This document shows, piece after piece, positions 34,227 through 42,822 of a DNA stretch of 64,000 bases. Under the pieces are notes generated by a model. That model was not told the origin of the DNA. It saw only the letters and a program-made list of their open reading frames with translations, and searched no databases. The DNA comes from Bacteroidales bacterium (GTDB lineage Bacteria > Bacteroidota > Bacteroidia > Bacteroidales > UBA932), in the NCBI GenBank assembly GCA_016282145.1, contig JAEEJZ010000045.1, positions 1 through 64,000 of the forward strand, written 5' to 3'. Position 1 is the stretch's first letter. Each line of letters opens with the position of its first letter. Both the position numbers and the translations under genes were made by a program.

Positions 34227-34826
34227 TTACAGCATTTGCAGCGCCGCCTTGATAATCTCTTCAACGGAAGCGGTGGGGGATTTCTTCAGGATGGCCTGTA
34301 CCGCCTTGGAAACGGCAGGGCGGGAGAAACCGAGCATCTGGAGCGCCGTGGTCGCCTCGTCGGCAGCCGCATTGCGGTCGGAGGCACCGAACAGGGCGGA
34401 AGGGGCGATTTCCCCGTCGCCGCGGACGATCTTGTCCTTCAGTTCCAGCACCAGCCGCTGGGCTCCTTTCAGGCCGATTCCCTTCACGCTCTTGATTCTC
34501 GCAACGTCCTCAGACAGAATCGCTTCACGCAATTCCTCGGCACTCAGCGCGGAGAGCACCATACGGGCAGTGGAAGCCCCCATTCCGGAGACCCCGGTAA
34601 TGAGGCGGAAGAGGTCACGCTCCTCCTTTTCTGCGAAACCGTAATAGACGGCCGTCCCTTCGCGAGGGTTCACCTGCTGCTGGACGTAGATGGTCGCCGT
34701 TTCGGCGTTTTCCAGCTTGGAAAAGGTTCGCAGCGATATCTCCATTCCGTAACCGATACCGCCGTTGTCAATCACTACCCGCGTCGGGGTCAATTCGGCA
34801 ATCCTGCCCGATACATAGTCGTACAT
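34227..34826 (-). CDS. ruvA: Holliday junction branch migration protein RuvA
   Basis: Binds Holliday junctions and loads the RuvB motor. 199 residues: N-terminal OB fold (MYDYVSGRIAELTPTRVVIDNGGIGYGMEIS), central helix-hairpin-helix region with VSGMGASTARMVLSAL and VKGIGLKGAQRLVLELK, and a C-terminal RuvB-contacting domain (EATTALQMLGFSRPAVSKAVQAI). Start ATG 34826 lies 4 nt after the -7 box. It diverges from sufS. ruvB is 8 kb away at 42.8 kb. Confidence 0.97.
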   Translation of the reverse strand: MYDYVSGRIAELTPTRVVIDNGGIGYGMEISLRTFSKLENAETATIYVQQQVNPREGTAVYYGFAEKEERDLFRLITGVSGMGASTARMVLSALSAEELREAILSEDVARIKSVKGIGLKGAQRLVLELKDKIVRGDGEIAPSALFGASDRNAAADEATTALQMLGFSRPAVSKAVQAILKKSPTASVEEIIKAALQML

Positions 34827-34830
34827 ACCA

Positions 34831-34838
34831 CAAATGTA
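34831..34838 (-). promoter_or_regulatory. -7 box for ruvA
   Basis: Minus strand TACATTTG ends 4 nt before the ruvA ATG. It is 12 bp from the oppositely oriented sufS box, so the two promoters are back to back. Confidence 0.65.
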
Positions 34839-34850
34839 TGTAATTTTTGT

Positions 34851-34858
34851 TAATTTTG
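34851..34858 (+). promoter_or_regulatory. -7 box for the sufS operon
   Basis: TAATTTTG, 7 nt before the sufS ATG at 34866. Confidence 0.6.
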
Positions 34859-34865
34859 CAGGCTC

Positions 34866-36095
34866 ATGATACACAATATGCAAAACATACGCGCCCAGTT
34901 CCCGCAACTTCAGGAGAAGGTGTACGGGAAGGCGCTCGTGTATCTGGACAATGCGGCGACCTCCCTGCGGCCGCAGAGCGTCATCGACTGCTGGCAGGAA
35001 ATGGCCCTCCGTTACAACGCCAACGTTCACCGCGCAGTGCACAAGACGGCCTCCGAGGCCACGCTGCGCTATGAAGCGGCACGTAAGGCGGTCGCTGCGC
35101 ACATCGGTGCCGCATCGGAGAAGGAGATTGTCTTCACCTCCGGCGATACGGCCGCCCTCAACCTCGTCGCCCGCTGCTTCGGCACGGCTTTTATCGGCGA
35201 AGGGGACGAAATCATCGTCGCCCAGAGCGAGCATCACTCGAACCTCGTGCCCTGGCAGATGATCTGCAAGGAAAAGGGCGCAGTGCTGAAATGCCTTCCC
35301 GTCGATGAAAGCGGCCACCTGCAGATCGAATTACTGCCGCAGTTGCTGACGGAGCGCACGAAACTGGTCTGCGTCGCGGACATTTCGAATGTACTCGGGC
35401 TGCGCAATCCCGTCGCGCAAATCGTCCGCCTGGCGCACGAAAAAGGCTGCCCGGTGCTTGTCGACGGCGCACAGGGCATCGTGCACGAAAACATCGACGT
35501 ACAGGCCCTGGATTGCGATTTTTACACTTTTTCCGGGCATAAGGTCTATGCCGCTCCGGGCACGGGCGTGCTGTATGCGAAGCGCAAGTGGCTGGAGGCG
35601 ATGCCGCCGTATATGGGCGGCGGCGAGATGATCGAAAGCGTCGCCTGGGAAGGCAGCACCTACGCGGCGCCGCCGTACCGCTTCGAGGCCGGAACCCCGA
35701 ATATCGCCGGCGTCCCGACGCTGGTCCCCGCACTGGAGATGGCCCGCCTGCTGAATTCCGCCGACATCGCCGCGGAAGCGGATGCCGTACGGGATTTCGT
35801 GCTGGAGTCGCTGAGTTCCATCCCGGGGCTGCGGCTCTTCGGCGTCCCCGCGGACAGGCAGGAAAAACTGCCGATCTTTTCCTTTACGGTCGAGGGGGCG
35901 CATCACGAGGACCTGGCGCTGCTGCTGGACAAGATGGGCATCGCCGTGCGTTCCGGCCAGATGTGCGCCGAGCCGCTGATGACGCGCTTCGGCGTGACCG
36001 GAATGCTGCGCGCATCCTTCGCGCCGTACAACACGATGGAGGAGGCGGAGTTTTTCGTTGCATCGTTGAAGAAGGCAATTAGTATGTTGATATGA
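34866..36095 (+). CDS. sufS: Cysteine desulfurase SufS
   Basis: PLP enzyme that releases sulfur from cysteine for Fe-S cluster assembly. It has the N-terminal YLDNAATSLRPQSV, the region around HHSNLVPWQ, the Schiff-base lysine in FSGHKVYAAPGTGVLY, and the persulfide cysteine in RSGQMCAEPLM. Length 409 is typical. Start is 34866 (MIHNMQNIR); ATG 34878 is an alternative. Its stop overlaps the sufE start (ATGA), so sufS, sufE, the SufT-like gene and folK form a tightly packed operon. The scaffold genes sufBCD are not in the window. Confidence 0.96.
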   Translation: MIHNMQNIRAQFPQLQEKVYGKALVYLDNAATSLRPQSVIDCWQEMALRYNANVHRAVHKTASEATLRYEAARKAVAAHIGAASEKEIVFTSGDTAALNLVARCFGTAFIGEGDEIIVAQSEHHSNLVPWQMICKEKGAVLKCLPVDESGHLQIELLPQLLTERTKLVCVADISNVLGLRNPVAQIVRLAHEKGCPVLVDGAQGIVHENIDVQALDCDFYTFSGHKVYAAPGTGVLYAKRKWLEAMPPYMGGGEMIESVAWEGSTYAAPPYRFEAGTPNIAGVPTLVPALEMARLLNSADIAAEADAVRDFVLESLSSIPGLRLFGVPADRQEKLPIFSFTVEGAHHEDLALLLDKMGIAVRSGQMCAEPLMTRFGVTGMLRASFAPYNTMEEAEFFVASLKKAISMLI

Positions 36096-36502
36096 ATCTG
36101 GAAGAAGCAAAGCAGGCCGTCATTGACGATTTTTCGCTCTATGACGAGTGGCTGGACAAATACGAATACCTGATCGAACTGGGAAAGAACCTGGAAGCGT
36201 TCGATGAGAGCCACAAGACCGAGGACCGGCTGATCAAAGGCTGCCAGTCCCGGGTCTGGCTGGACTGGCGCCTGGAGGACGGCAAACTCTTCTTCACCGC
36301 CGACAGTGACGCCATCATCACCAAGGGTATCATCTCGCTGCTCATCGGGGTATATTCCGGACGGACGCCGGCCGAGATCGCCGGGGACGATTTCGCTTTC
36401 GTCAGCGCCATAGGCCTGCAGGAAAACCTTTCGCCCACGCGGGTGGGAGGGCTTCGCTCGATGATTGAGACCATTCAAAGAATCGCCGCTGAAAATGCCT
36501 GA
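36092..36502 (+). CDS. sufE: SufE-like sulfur acceptor
   Basis: Accepts persulfide sulfur from SufS and passes it to the cluster scaffold. It shows the SufE fold start (DDFSLYDEWLDKYEYLIELGKNL) and the acceptor cysteine in IKGCQSRVWLD (Cys51), then SDAIITKGIISLLIGVYSGRTPAEI. 136 residues is normal. It overlaps sufS by 4 nt and the SufT-like gene by 8 nt, indicating translational coupling. Confidence 0.95.
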   Translation: MNLEEAKQAVIDDFSLYDEWLDKYEYLIELGKNLEAFDESHKTEDRLIKGCQSRVWLDWRLEDGKLFFTADSDAIITKGIISLLIGVYSGRTPAEIAGDDFAFVSAIGLQENLSPTRVGGLRSMIETIQRIAAENA

Positions 36503-36869
36503 GAAAGAAATACTTACACCTGAAGACGTCAAGGAACTCGCCCCGCTCTACGAGGCGGTGGTGCTGGCGTTGAAACAGGTTTACGACCCGGAGATTCCGG
36601 TAAACATCTACGATCTCGGGCTGATTTACGAACTGCATATCAGCAAGGAGCGGGAGGTCTTTATCAAGATGACCTTCACCGCACCCACCTGTCCGATGGC
36701 GGACGAGGTGCTCGCGGAGGTGAAACATACGGTGGAACTGACGCCCGGCGTCAAGGCCTGCACGGTGGAACTGACCTTCGAGCCGCCCTGGGACCAGAGC
36801 CTCCTTTCGGACGAGGCGCGGGTCGCGCTGGGCTTCGATCCGGAGATGGGCGACGATGACGAACTCTGA
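36495..36869 (+). CDS. MIP18/SufT-like iron-sulfur assembly protein
   Basis: 124-residue DUF59 protein. The family signature is seen in VYDPEIPVNIYDLGLIYEL and FTAPTCPMADEV, where the Cys of CPM may bind or transfer a cluster. DUF59 proteins in suf operons (SufT) help mature Fe-S proteins, and the position after sufS-sufE supports that role. I use ATG 36495 (MPEKEILTPEDV); an upstream in-frame start would extend it inside sufE. It overlaps folK by 14 nt. Confidence 0.88.
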   Translation: MPEKEILTPEDVKELAPLYEAVVLALKQVYDPEIPVNIYDLGLIYELHISKEREVFIKMTFTAPTCPMADEVLAEVKHTVELTPGVKACTVELTFEPPWDQSLLSDEARVALGFDPEMGDDDEL

Positions 36870-37290
36870 ATTTACGCTGGTGACGCTGCTGCTCGGGAGC
36901 AATCTCGGGGACAGGGGCGGAGCGCTCGCGAAAGCGGAGCGACGCCTGGACGCCCTGTTCGGAGAAGCGGCCGTCAAACGCACGGAAATCCTTGAAACGG
37001 AAGCTGTTGGTTTCGACGGACCGCCCTTTTTCAACCGCCTTTTACAGTATCGCTGCCGCATCGGCGCCCTGGATCTGCTCGACGCCTGTAAAAACATCGA
37101 ACGGCAGATGGGCCGCACCGACGGTCCGGAATACGACGCGGACGGACAGCGCATCTACCATAACCGCATCATCGACATAGACATCCTCTTTTTCGGCGAC
37201 CTGCAGCTCGAATCCCCGCGGCTGACGCTTCCGCATCCGCAGGTTTCTTCGCGCCCTTTCGTGGGGGAACTTTTGGCGATGCTGCAATAA
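36856..37290 (+). CDS. folK: 2-amino-4-hydroxy-6-hydroxymethyldihydropteridine diphosphokinase
   Basis: Folate biosynthesis kinase that pyrophosphorylates 6-hydroxymethyl-dihydropterin before coupling to p-aminobenzoate. The motifs are LLLGSNLGDR near the N-terminus, FFNRLLQY, and the catalytic RIIDIDILFFGD with the following LPHPQVSSRPFV. 144 residues is normal. It is the last gene of the sufS operon, overlapping the SufT-like gene by 14 nt; the link between folate and Fe-S genes is probably positional only. Confidence 0.94.
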   Translation: MTNSEFTLVTLLLGSNLGDRGGALAKAERRLDALFGEAAVKRTEILETEAVGFDGPPFFNRLLQYRCRIGALDLLDACKNIERQMGRTDGPEYDADGQRIYHNRIIDIDILFFGDLQLESPRLTLPHPQVSSRPFVGELLAMLQ

Positions 37291-37317
37291 AAATTGGTTT
37301 ATTCGATTAATTATTCC

Positions 37318-37325
37318 TATCTTTG
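37318..37325 (+). promoter_or_regulatory. -7 box for tonB
   Basis: TATCTTTG, 33 nt before the tonB ATG. Confidence 0.6.
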
Positions 37326-37358
37326 GGGATGAATGTCTGAAAACACTAAAAAACGGAT

Positions 37359-38048
37359 ATGGAAATAAAGAAGTCGGATAAAGCAAGTCTTGAGAATAAG
37401 AGGCTTCTTTTCGTGGAAATCGGATTTGTCGTGGCGCTGGCCGCAGTGCTCTTTGCGTTCGAGTGGAGCAGCAAGGAGAAGTCAGCGTCCCTGCTCGACG
37501 CCGGTAACCAGGAAATTATCGAGGAGGAAATCATCCCCATCACGCAGGAAACCCCTCCGCCCCCGCCCGAGCAGATCAAGATTCCTGTTCTCTCGGACAA
37601 TATCGACATCATTGACGACGATATCAAGGTGGATGACAACATCATCAACCTGGAGGATGCTTCCGACCTGGGTGTAGAGATTCAGGATTACAAGGAGGAA
37701 GTGGTCGAGGAAGTGGTCGAGGAAGAGGCTATCCCGTTCCAGTTGGTGGAAGAGAAACCGACCTTCCAGGGTGGCGACGCCAACGCGTTCTCCGCCTGGG
37801 TGGCCCAGCACATCAACTATCCCGAGACCGCGAAGGAAAACAACGTCCAGGGTCGTGTGATGTTGCAGTTCACCGTGGAGAAAGACGGAACCGTGACCGG
37901 TGTCAAGGTCGTCCGTGGCGTGGATCCCGAACTGGACAAGGAAGCCGTGCGCGTGGTGAAGAGTTCTCCGAAATGGAAACCGGGACGGCAGCGTGACCGC
38001 GCCGTAAAGGTAACCTATACCTTCCCCGTGTATTTCCAGCTTCGTTAA
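37359..38048 (+). CDS. tonB: TonB-family energy transducer
   Basis: Inner-membrane anchored protein that couples the ExbB/ExbD proton motor to outer-membrane TonB-dependent receptors such as the SusC at 60.4 kb. It has a cytoplasmic N-terminus (MEIKKSDKASLENKR), one membrane segment (LLFVEIGFVVALAAVLFAFEW), a periplasmic linker that is short on Pro repeats (TPPPPPEQ) and rich in Asp/Glu/Val/Ile, and the C-terminal TonB domain (PETAKENNVQGRVMLQFTVEKDGTVTGVKVVRGVDPELDKEAVRVV...PVYFQLR). exbB/exbD are not adjacent. A terminator follows. Confidence 0.93.
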   Translation: MEIKKSDKASLENKRLLFVEIGFVVALAAVLFAFEWSSKEKSASLLDAGNQEIIEEEIIPITQETPPPPPEQIKIPVLSDNIDIIDDDIKVDDNIINLEDASDLGVEIQDYKEEVVEEVVEEEAIPFQLVEEKPTFQGGDANAFSAWVAQHINYPETAKENNVQGRVMLQFTVEKDGTVTGVKVVRGVDPELDKEAVRVVKSSPKWKPGRQRDRAVKVTYTFPVYFQLR

Positions 38049-38068
38049 AACTTAATTGTATTTTGTTG

Positions 38069-38097
38069 AAAGGCTGCCGACAGGCGGCCTTTCTTTG
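38069..38097 (+). terminator. Intrinsic terminator of tonB
   Basis: AAAGGC-T-GCC (38069-38078) pairs with GGC-G-GCCTTT (38083-38092), followed by CTTTG. It lies 21 nt after the tonB stop. Confidence 0.75.
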
Positions 38098-38129
38098 ATA
38101 AATAAAAGAATTACCTCATTTGTTTTTGG

Positions 38130-38208
38130 GAAATATCCGGCATCAACGGATGCTTGTTGCTGCGCAACCCTGTCCGGGTAAATGCATCCTTATGATGCCG
38201 AATATTTC
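38130..38208 (+). repeat. Structured element B, between tonB and hflX
   Basis: The core TTGTTGC-TGC-GCAACCC-TG-TCCGGGTAAAT occupies 38154-38183. Three successive helices enclose it: GGATGC/GCATCC (38148-38153 with 38184-38189), CGGCATCA/TGATGCCG (38138-38145 with 38193-38200) and GAAATAT/ATATTTC (38130-38136 with 38202-38208), separated by small bulges. An in-frame ATG of hflX at 38182 falls in the core and is unlikely to be the start. Confidence 0.9.
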
Positions 38209-38235
38209 TGGTTCAATTCGGTAAAGGGACTATAT

Positions 38236-39420
38236 ATGTCTGTATTTGATACAAACAAAGCTGTATTTGTAGGAATCATCCGCCCGGAAGATGACGAGCG
38301 GAAGATCATGGAGTACCTGGACGAACTGGAGTTCCTGGCAGATACGGCGGGAGCCGTGGGCGACAAGAAGTTCGTACAGCGGGTGGACCGGCCGGACAAG
38401 GCGACGTACATCCGCAGCGGCAAGCTGCAGGAAATCGCCGCCTATTGCGAGGAAAACTGCATCGAGTATGTGATTTTCGATGATGAACTGACCGGAATGC
38501 AGCAGCGCAACATCGAAAAGATCATCAAGACTTCCTCCGTCATCGACCGCACCAGCCTCATCCTGGAAATCTTTTCGCAGCGTGCGAAGACCTCCTATGC
38601 GAAGATGCAGGTGGAACTGGCGCACTACAATTATATCCTGCCCCGGCTCGCCGGTATGTGGACCCACCTCGAGCGCCAGCGCGGCGGTATGGGAACCCGC
38701 GGCGGCATGGGTGAGACCCAGATCGAAATCGACCGGCGTATCGTCCGGGAAAAGATTGCGAAACTCAAGGAGCAGCTGAAGAAGGTGGACAAGCAGATGG
38801 CGACCCAGCGCGGCAACCGCGGGCAGCTGGTGCGGCTTTCCCTCGTGGGATACACGAACGTGGGGAAGAGCACGCTGATGAACCTGCTTTCCAAATCCGA
38901 CGTCTTCGCCGAAAACAAGTTGTTTGCGACGCTGGACACCACGGTGCGCAAGGTGGTCATCGGGAATTGTCCCTTCCTGCTCAGCGATACGGTCGGCTTT
39001 ATCCGCAAACTGCCCACCCAGCTGATCGAGGCCTTCAAGAGCACCCTGGACGAGGTGAGGGAAGCGGACGTGCTGGTGCACGTCGTGGATGTATCGGCCC
39101 CGGACTTCGAAGAGCAGATGACGGTGGTGAACAAGACGCTGTCGGATATCGGCGCGGACGGAAAACCGGTCTATCTCGTCTTCAATAAGACCGACCTCTT
39201 TACCTGCGAGGAATACGATCCCTTCTCCATCCTGCCTCCGGACAAGAACAATACGACCCTGGAGGAACTGAAGCAGCGCTGGATCGAGGAGAAGAAGGTG
39301 CCCTGCATCTTCATTTCAGCCAAAAAGAAAGACGGTCTGGCCAAACTGCGCGAGGATATCTATAAGATGGTCGCGGAGATCCACGCCGGGCGCTATCCCT
39401 TCAATAATTTCCTCTGGTAA
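38236..39420 (+). CDS. hflX: GTPase HflX
   Basis: Ribosome-binding GTPase that splits or rescues stalled ribosomes. It contains the HflX N-terminal domain (EYLDELEFLADTAGA..., RPDKATYIRSGKLQEI), the glycine-rich signature ERQRGGMGTRGGMGETQIEIDRR, and a G domain with GYTNVGKSTLMN (P-loop), DTVGFIRKLP and NKTD. ATG 38236 (MSVFDTNKAVFVGII) gives 394 residues; the in-frame ATG at 38182 lies in structured element B. Its 3' end overlaps the mfd 3' end by 28 nt on the opposite strand. Confidence 0.93.
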   Translation: MSVFDTNKAVFVGIIRPEDDERKIMEYLDELEFLADTAGAVGDKKFVQRVDRPDKATYIRSGKLQEIAAYCEENCIEYVIFDDELTGMQQRNIEKIIKTSSVIDRTSLILEIFSQRAKTSYAKMQVELAHYNYILPRLAGMWTHLERQRGGMGTRGGMGETQIEIDRRIVREKIAKLKEQLKKVDKQMATQRGNRGQLVRLSLVGYTNVGKSTLMNLLSKSDVFAENKLFATLDTTVRKVVIGNCPFLLSDTVGFIRKLPTQLIEAFKSTLDEVREADVLVHVVDVSAPDFEEQMTVVNKTLSDIGADGKPVYLVFNKTDLFTCEEYDPFSILPPDKNNTTLEELKQRWIEEKKVPCIFISAKKKDGLAKLREDIYKMVAEIHAGRYPFNNFLW

Positions 39421-42400
39421 TCCAGGGCTTTTGAAAGGCTGTCCACCCCGCGGGAGACGGTCTTGAGTTTGTCTTCGCTCTGTTTCAGGGTGAACAGGGT
39501 CGGATTCGCGCTAATCTTTTCCAGGACGGAAGCAAAGAGCGGGGACTCGTAGTACTTTGTCATCTTGTTGGAAATGAAGAACATAATCAACATTCCATTC
39601 TTGATGATGATTTTCTCAAAGCCCAGCGAGGCGCCCAGGTTACGGATACGGACGACCAGGAAGAGGTTTTCCACCTCGACGGGGAATTTGCCGAAACGGT
39701 CCTGCAGCCGCCGGGCGCACAGGTCTATCTCCTTATCCGTCTTCATCGCATCCAACTGCTTGTAGATGCGGATTTTTTCAGCGGTAATGTCGATATAATC
39801 GTCGGGGATCAGGGCCGGCTGGTCGGTTTCGATGGTACATTCCTCGACAAAGGAATCCCTCCGGCCGCGCTTGCTAATCAATCCGGTCTCCACGCCCAGT
39901 TCCTCCATCGCCTCGGAAAGGATCTTCTGATAGGTTTCGAAGCCCATATCCATAATGAAGCCGCTCTGTTCCGCGCCGAGCAGGTTGCCCGCTCCGCGGA
40001 TGTCCAGGTCCTGCATCGCGATATTGAAGCCGCTGCCCAGATCGGAGAATTCCTCGATGGCCTTGAGGCGGCGGCGGGCATCTTCGGTGATGCTGATCAG
40101 CGGCGGAACGATCAGGTAGCAGAACGCCTTGCGGTTGGAACGGCCTACGCGGCCGCGCAACTGATGGAGGTCGCTCAGGCCGATGTTCTGCGCCTGATTG
40201 ATGATGATGGTATTCGCATTGGGAATGTCCAGGCCGTTCTCGATGATGGTCGTACAGAGCAGCAGGTCGTAATCGCCGCGCATGAAATCCATCACCCGGT
40301 TTTCCAGTTCGGTGGATTCCATCTTGCCGTGCGCGACGCAGATTTTCATATCGGGCACCAGCCGGTGCAGGATATCGTGGATCGATTCCAGTTCCTCCAC
40401 TTTATTATGCAGGAAGAAAATCTGCCCGCCGCGGTTCAGTTCGTAGTTGATGATGCTGCGGATTTCGTTCTCATCGAAAAGAATGATTTCCGTCTGTACC
40501 GGAATCCGGTTGGGCGGCGGCGTATTGATGATGCTCAGGTCGCGCGCGCCGAGCAGGGAAAATTGCAGCGTCCGCGGAATCGGCGTAGCGGTCAGCGTCA
40601 GCGTATCGACATTATTCTTGAACTGCCGCAGTTTTTCCTTGGCACTGACGCCGAATTTCTGCTCCTCGTCGATAATCAGCAGCCCCAGATCCTTGAATTC
40701 GAAGCCTTTACCCAGGATTTTGTGCGTACCTATCAGTATATCGATGCGGCCTGCGGCGAGTTCTTCGCGAATGCGCGAAAGGTCCTTCGCAGTGCGCAGG
40801 CGGCTGACATAATCCACGGTACAGGGAAAATTCGACAGGCGTTCGCGGAAAGTATTGTAATGCTGCAGCGACAGAATCGTCGTAGGCACCAGCACCGCCA
40901 CCTGCTTTCCGTCAGAAACCGCCTTGAACGCCGCCCGTATGGCTACTTCCGTCTTACCGAAGCCCACATCGCCACAGATCAGGCGGTCCATCGGGCAACT
41001 GTCCTCCATATCCTCCTTGACGGATTTGGTGGCCAGTTCCTGGTCCGGCGTATCCTCATACATAAAGGAAGATTCCAGTTCTTCCTGCAGGTAACTGTCC
41101 GCAGAAAAGGCAAAGCCCTTGGACGCACGCCGTTTGGCATAGAGCTGAATCAAGTCCTTGGCGATATCCTTGACCCGGGATTTGGCGCTGTTCTTGAGCG
41201 TCACCCAGGTCTTGGAACCCAGTTTATTGATTTTCGGCGCCTCTCCGTCCTTGGAACGATACAGGGAAATCTTATGCAGCGAATGCACGGACACAAACAC
41301 CACGTCACCGTCCTTGTAAGTGATTTTCACCACCTCGCGGACGCGGCCGTAATCGTCCTTTAGACGCACTAATCCGCCGAATACGCCAATACCGTGGTCG
41401 ATATGCACAATATAATCGCCGATATTGAACGCATTCAGGTCATTCAGGGTCAGCCGCTCGCTCTTTTCGACGGTCCGCCGCAGATTTACCCGCTGGAAGC
41501 GGTCGAAAATTTCATGATCGGAATAGCAGCAAATCTTATCCTCCGTGTCGATGAATCCGCGATGCACGGTCTTTCCCGCTTCGAAGGAAGGCAGGTAGCC
41601 GCCCTCCTTTCCGAGAATGGAGCGCAACCGGCCCAACTGCGCTTCCTTATCGCCGAAAATCGTGACCTTGTATCCGTTTTCCATACGGCTGCGGATATCC
41701 TCCTCGAGCAGTTCGAAATTCTTATTGAAGACCGGCTGCGGCTGGATATGGAACAGGACCGGAGACTCCGGAGCGGCAGATACGGGAATATCGAGAAAGA
41801 CTCTTCGATAGTTTTCCGTCAGGGAAAAGAAGTCCTTTTCCTTATACATATCCGAAGAATCCAGCCAGAGAGTGCTGTCCTTCGGAAGGATTTGAAGGAT
41901 ATTTTCCGTGCTTTCCTGCGTTCCCGAAGAAAGGTCGGAGATAATCGAAACACTGTCCGTTTCTTCGATGGACAGCTGCGTATTGGCATTGAAGCAGTGG
42001 AGGGATTCTACCTCATCGCCCCAGAAAGAAATCCGGTAAGGATGATTGTCGGCATAGGAAAAAATATCGACGATCGATCCCCGCATTGCGTATTGCCCCG
42101 GCGCGGAAACGAAATCCACCTTCTCGAAGCCTTTTTCCGCCAGTTTCTCTTTCAGGCTCTCGTAATTGATTTCATCTCCCTTATTAATATTCAGTACGGA
42201 AGACTGTATCTGATTCAGCGCGGGTATCTCTTCTTCCAGGGCCTCCGGATAAGTGACGAAGACGGAAAATTCCTGTTTCCTGTCCATCAGGCGGGACAGG
42301 GCGGAAGTACGCTGTACGCCGAGGGAAGATTTATAATTACTCCTTTCTATATTCTTTCCGGAAGGCGGAAGATAGAATACATTGTCCCCGCTGAGCAGGG

Positions 42401-42587
42401 AGTAGAGGTCGGCGCAGGTATATTCCGCAGTTTCTCTGTCCGGCATCAGGATCAGATGGGTGCCCTGGCGGGCGACCTCACTGAAAACAAACCAGCGGGC
42501 GGATAAAAAAAGGCCCTTACAATAGATAAGCCGCTCCTTTTTAATCCTATCTCTTAATTGCGCGCAGGAAGAAGAACTTATCAACAT
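39393..42587 (-). CDS. mfd: Transcription-repair coupling factor Mfd
   Basis: DNA translocase that removes RNA polymerase stalled at lesions and recruits UvrA. The 1064-residue chain shows the UvrB-like N-terminal domains, the RNA-polymerase-interacting CarD-like domain (FNIGDYIVHIDHGIGVFGGL), a RecG-like translocase with Walker A GDVGFGKTEVAIRAAFKA, IIDEEQKFGV and QLRGRVGRS, and a C-terminal regulatory domain. The start ATG lies inside a DnaA-box-like nonamer at the edge of the AT-rich gap. The stop lies inside the hflX coding sequence, a convergent overlap of 28 nt. Confidence 0.96.
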   Translation of the reverse strand: MLISSSSCAQLRDRIKKERLIYCKGLFLSARWFVFSEVARQGTHLILMPDRETAEYTCADLYSLLSGDNVFYLPPSGKNIERSNYKSSLGVQRTSALSRLMDRKQEFSVFVTYPEALEEEIPALNQIQSSVLNINKGDEINYESLKEKLAEKGFEKVDFVSAPGQYAMRGSIVDIFSYADNHPYRISFWGDEVESLHCFNANTQLSIEETDSVSIISDLSSGTQESTENILQILPKDSTLWLDSSDMYKEKDFFSLTENYRRVFLDIPVSAAPESPVLFHIQPQPVFNKNFELLEEDIRSRMENGYKVTIFGDKEAQLGRLRSILGKEGGYLPSFEAGKTVHRGFIDTEDKICCYSDHEIFDRFQRVNLRRTVEKSERLTLNDLNAFNIGDYIVHIDHGIGVFGGLVRLKDDYGRVREVVKITYKDGDVVFVSVHSLHKISLYRSKDGEAPKINKLGSKTWVTLKNSAKSRVKDIAKDLIQLYAKRRASKGFAFSADSYLQEELESSFMYEDTPDQELATKSVKEDMEDSCPMDRLICGDVGFGKTEVAIRAAFKAVSDGKQVAVLVPTTILSLQHYNTFRERLSNFPCTVDYVSRLRTAKDLSRIREELAAGRIDILIGTHKILGKGFEFKDLGLLIIDEEQKFGVSAKEKLRQFKNNVDTLTLTATPIPRTLQFSLLGARDLSIINTPPPNRIPVQTEIILFDENEIRSIINYELNRGGQIFFLHNKVEELESIHDILHRLVPDMKICVAHGKMESTELENRVMDFMRGDYDLLLCTTIIENGLDIPNANTIIINQAQNIGLSDLHQLRGRVGRSNRKAFCYLIVPPLISITEDARRRLKAIEEFSDLGSGFNIAMQDLDIRGAGNLLGAEQSGFIMDMGFETYQKILSEAMEELGVETGLISKRGRRDSFVEECTIETDQPALIPDDYIDITAEKIRIYKQLDAMKTDKEIDLCARRLQDRFGKFPVEVENLFLVVRIRNLGASLGFEKIIIKNGMLIMFFISNKMTKYYESPLFASVLEKISANPTLFTLKQSEDKLKTVSRGVDSLSKALDYQRKLLKG

Positions 42588-42822
42588 AAGGGATAAAAAG
42601 TGGTTAAAAACCTGTTTATATCAGGGTGGAAAACCGGGGCTTCAATGGTGGGGAAAATTCAGGGAAAAGTTATTCACAGGAAAAGTGGGGAGAATAAGTA
42701 AAGTTATCCACTGAAATTTTTAAAGTAAATTACTAAAAATGAATAAAATAATAAGTTATTAACAAAATCCCCGGGTATATAAAACCAATAAAACAAAATT
42801 TAAGTCTATCTTTGTATTTGTT
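42578..42822. other. AT-rich intergenic region with DnaA-box-like nonamers; candidate replication origin
   Basis: Between mfd and ruvB the sequence is strikingly AT-rich against a GC-rich background. It holds four nonamers in one orientation: TTATCAACA (42578-42586), TTATTCACA (42670-42678, a perfect TTATNCACA), TTATCCACT (42704-42712) and TTATTAACA (42756-42764). Several GTGG(G)GAAAA-like words occur at 42625-42665, and there is a very AT-rich tract at 42713-42775. No gene is visible. I could not establish a GC-skew switch by eye, and dnaA is not adjacent, so this is only a candidate. Confidence 0.4.
42807..42814 (+). promoter_or_regulatory. -7 box for ruvB
   Basis: TATCTTTG, 8 nt before the ruvB ATG. 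Confidence 0.65.

Noticed and set aside
38182-38236. Earlier in-frame ATG for hflX
   Set aside because: It falls inside the invariant core of structured element B, and the added residues do not match HflX N-termini.
42578-42822. Strand-bias (GC-skew) support for a replication origin
   Set aside because: Sample counts of G and C on either side were inconsistent, so skew was not used as evidence.
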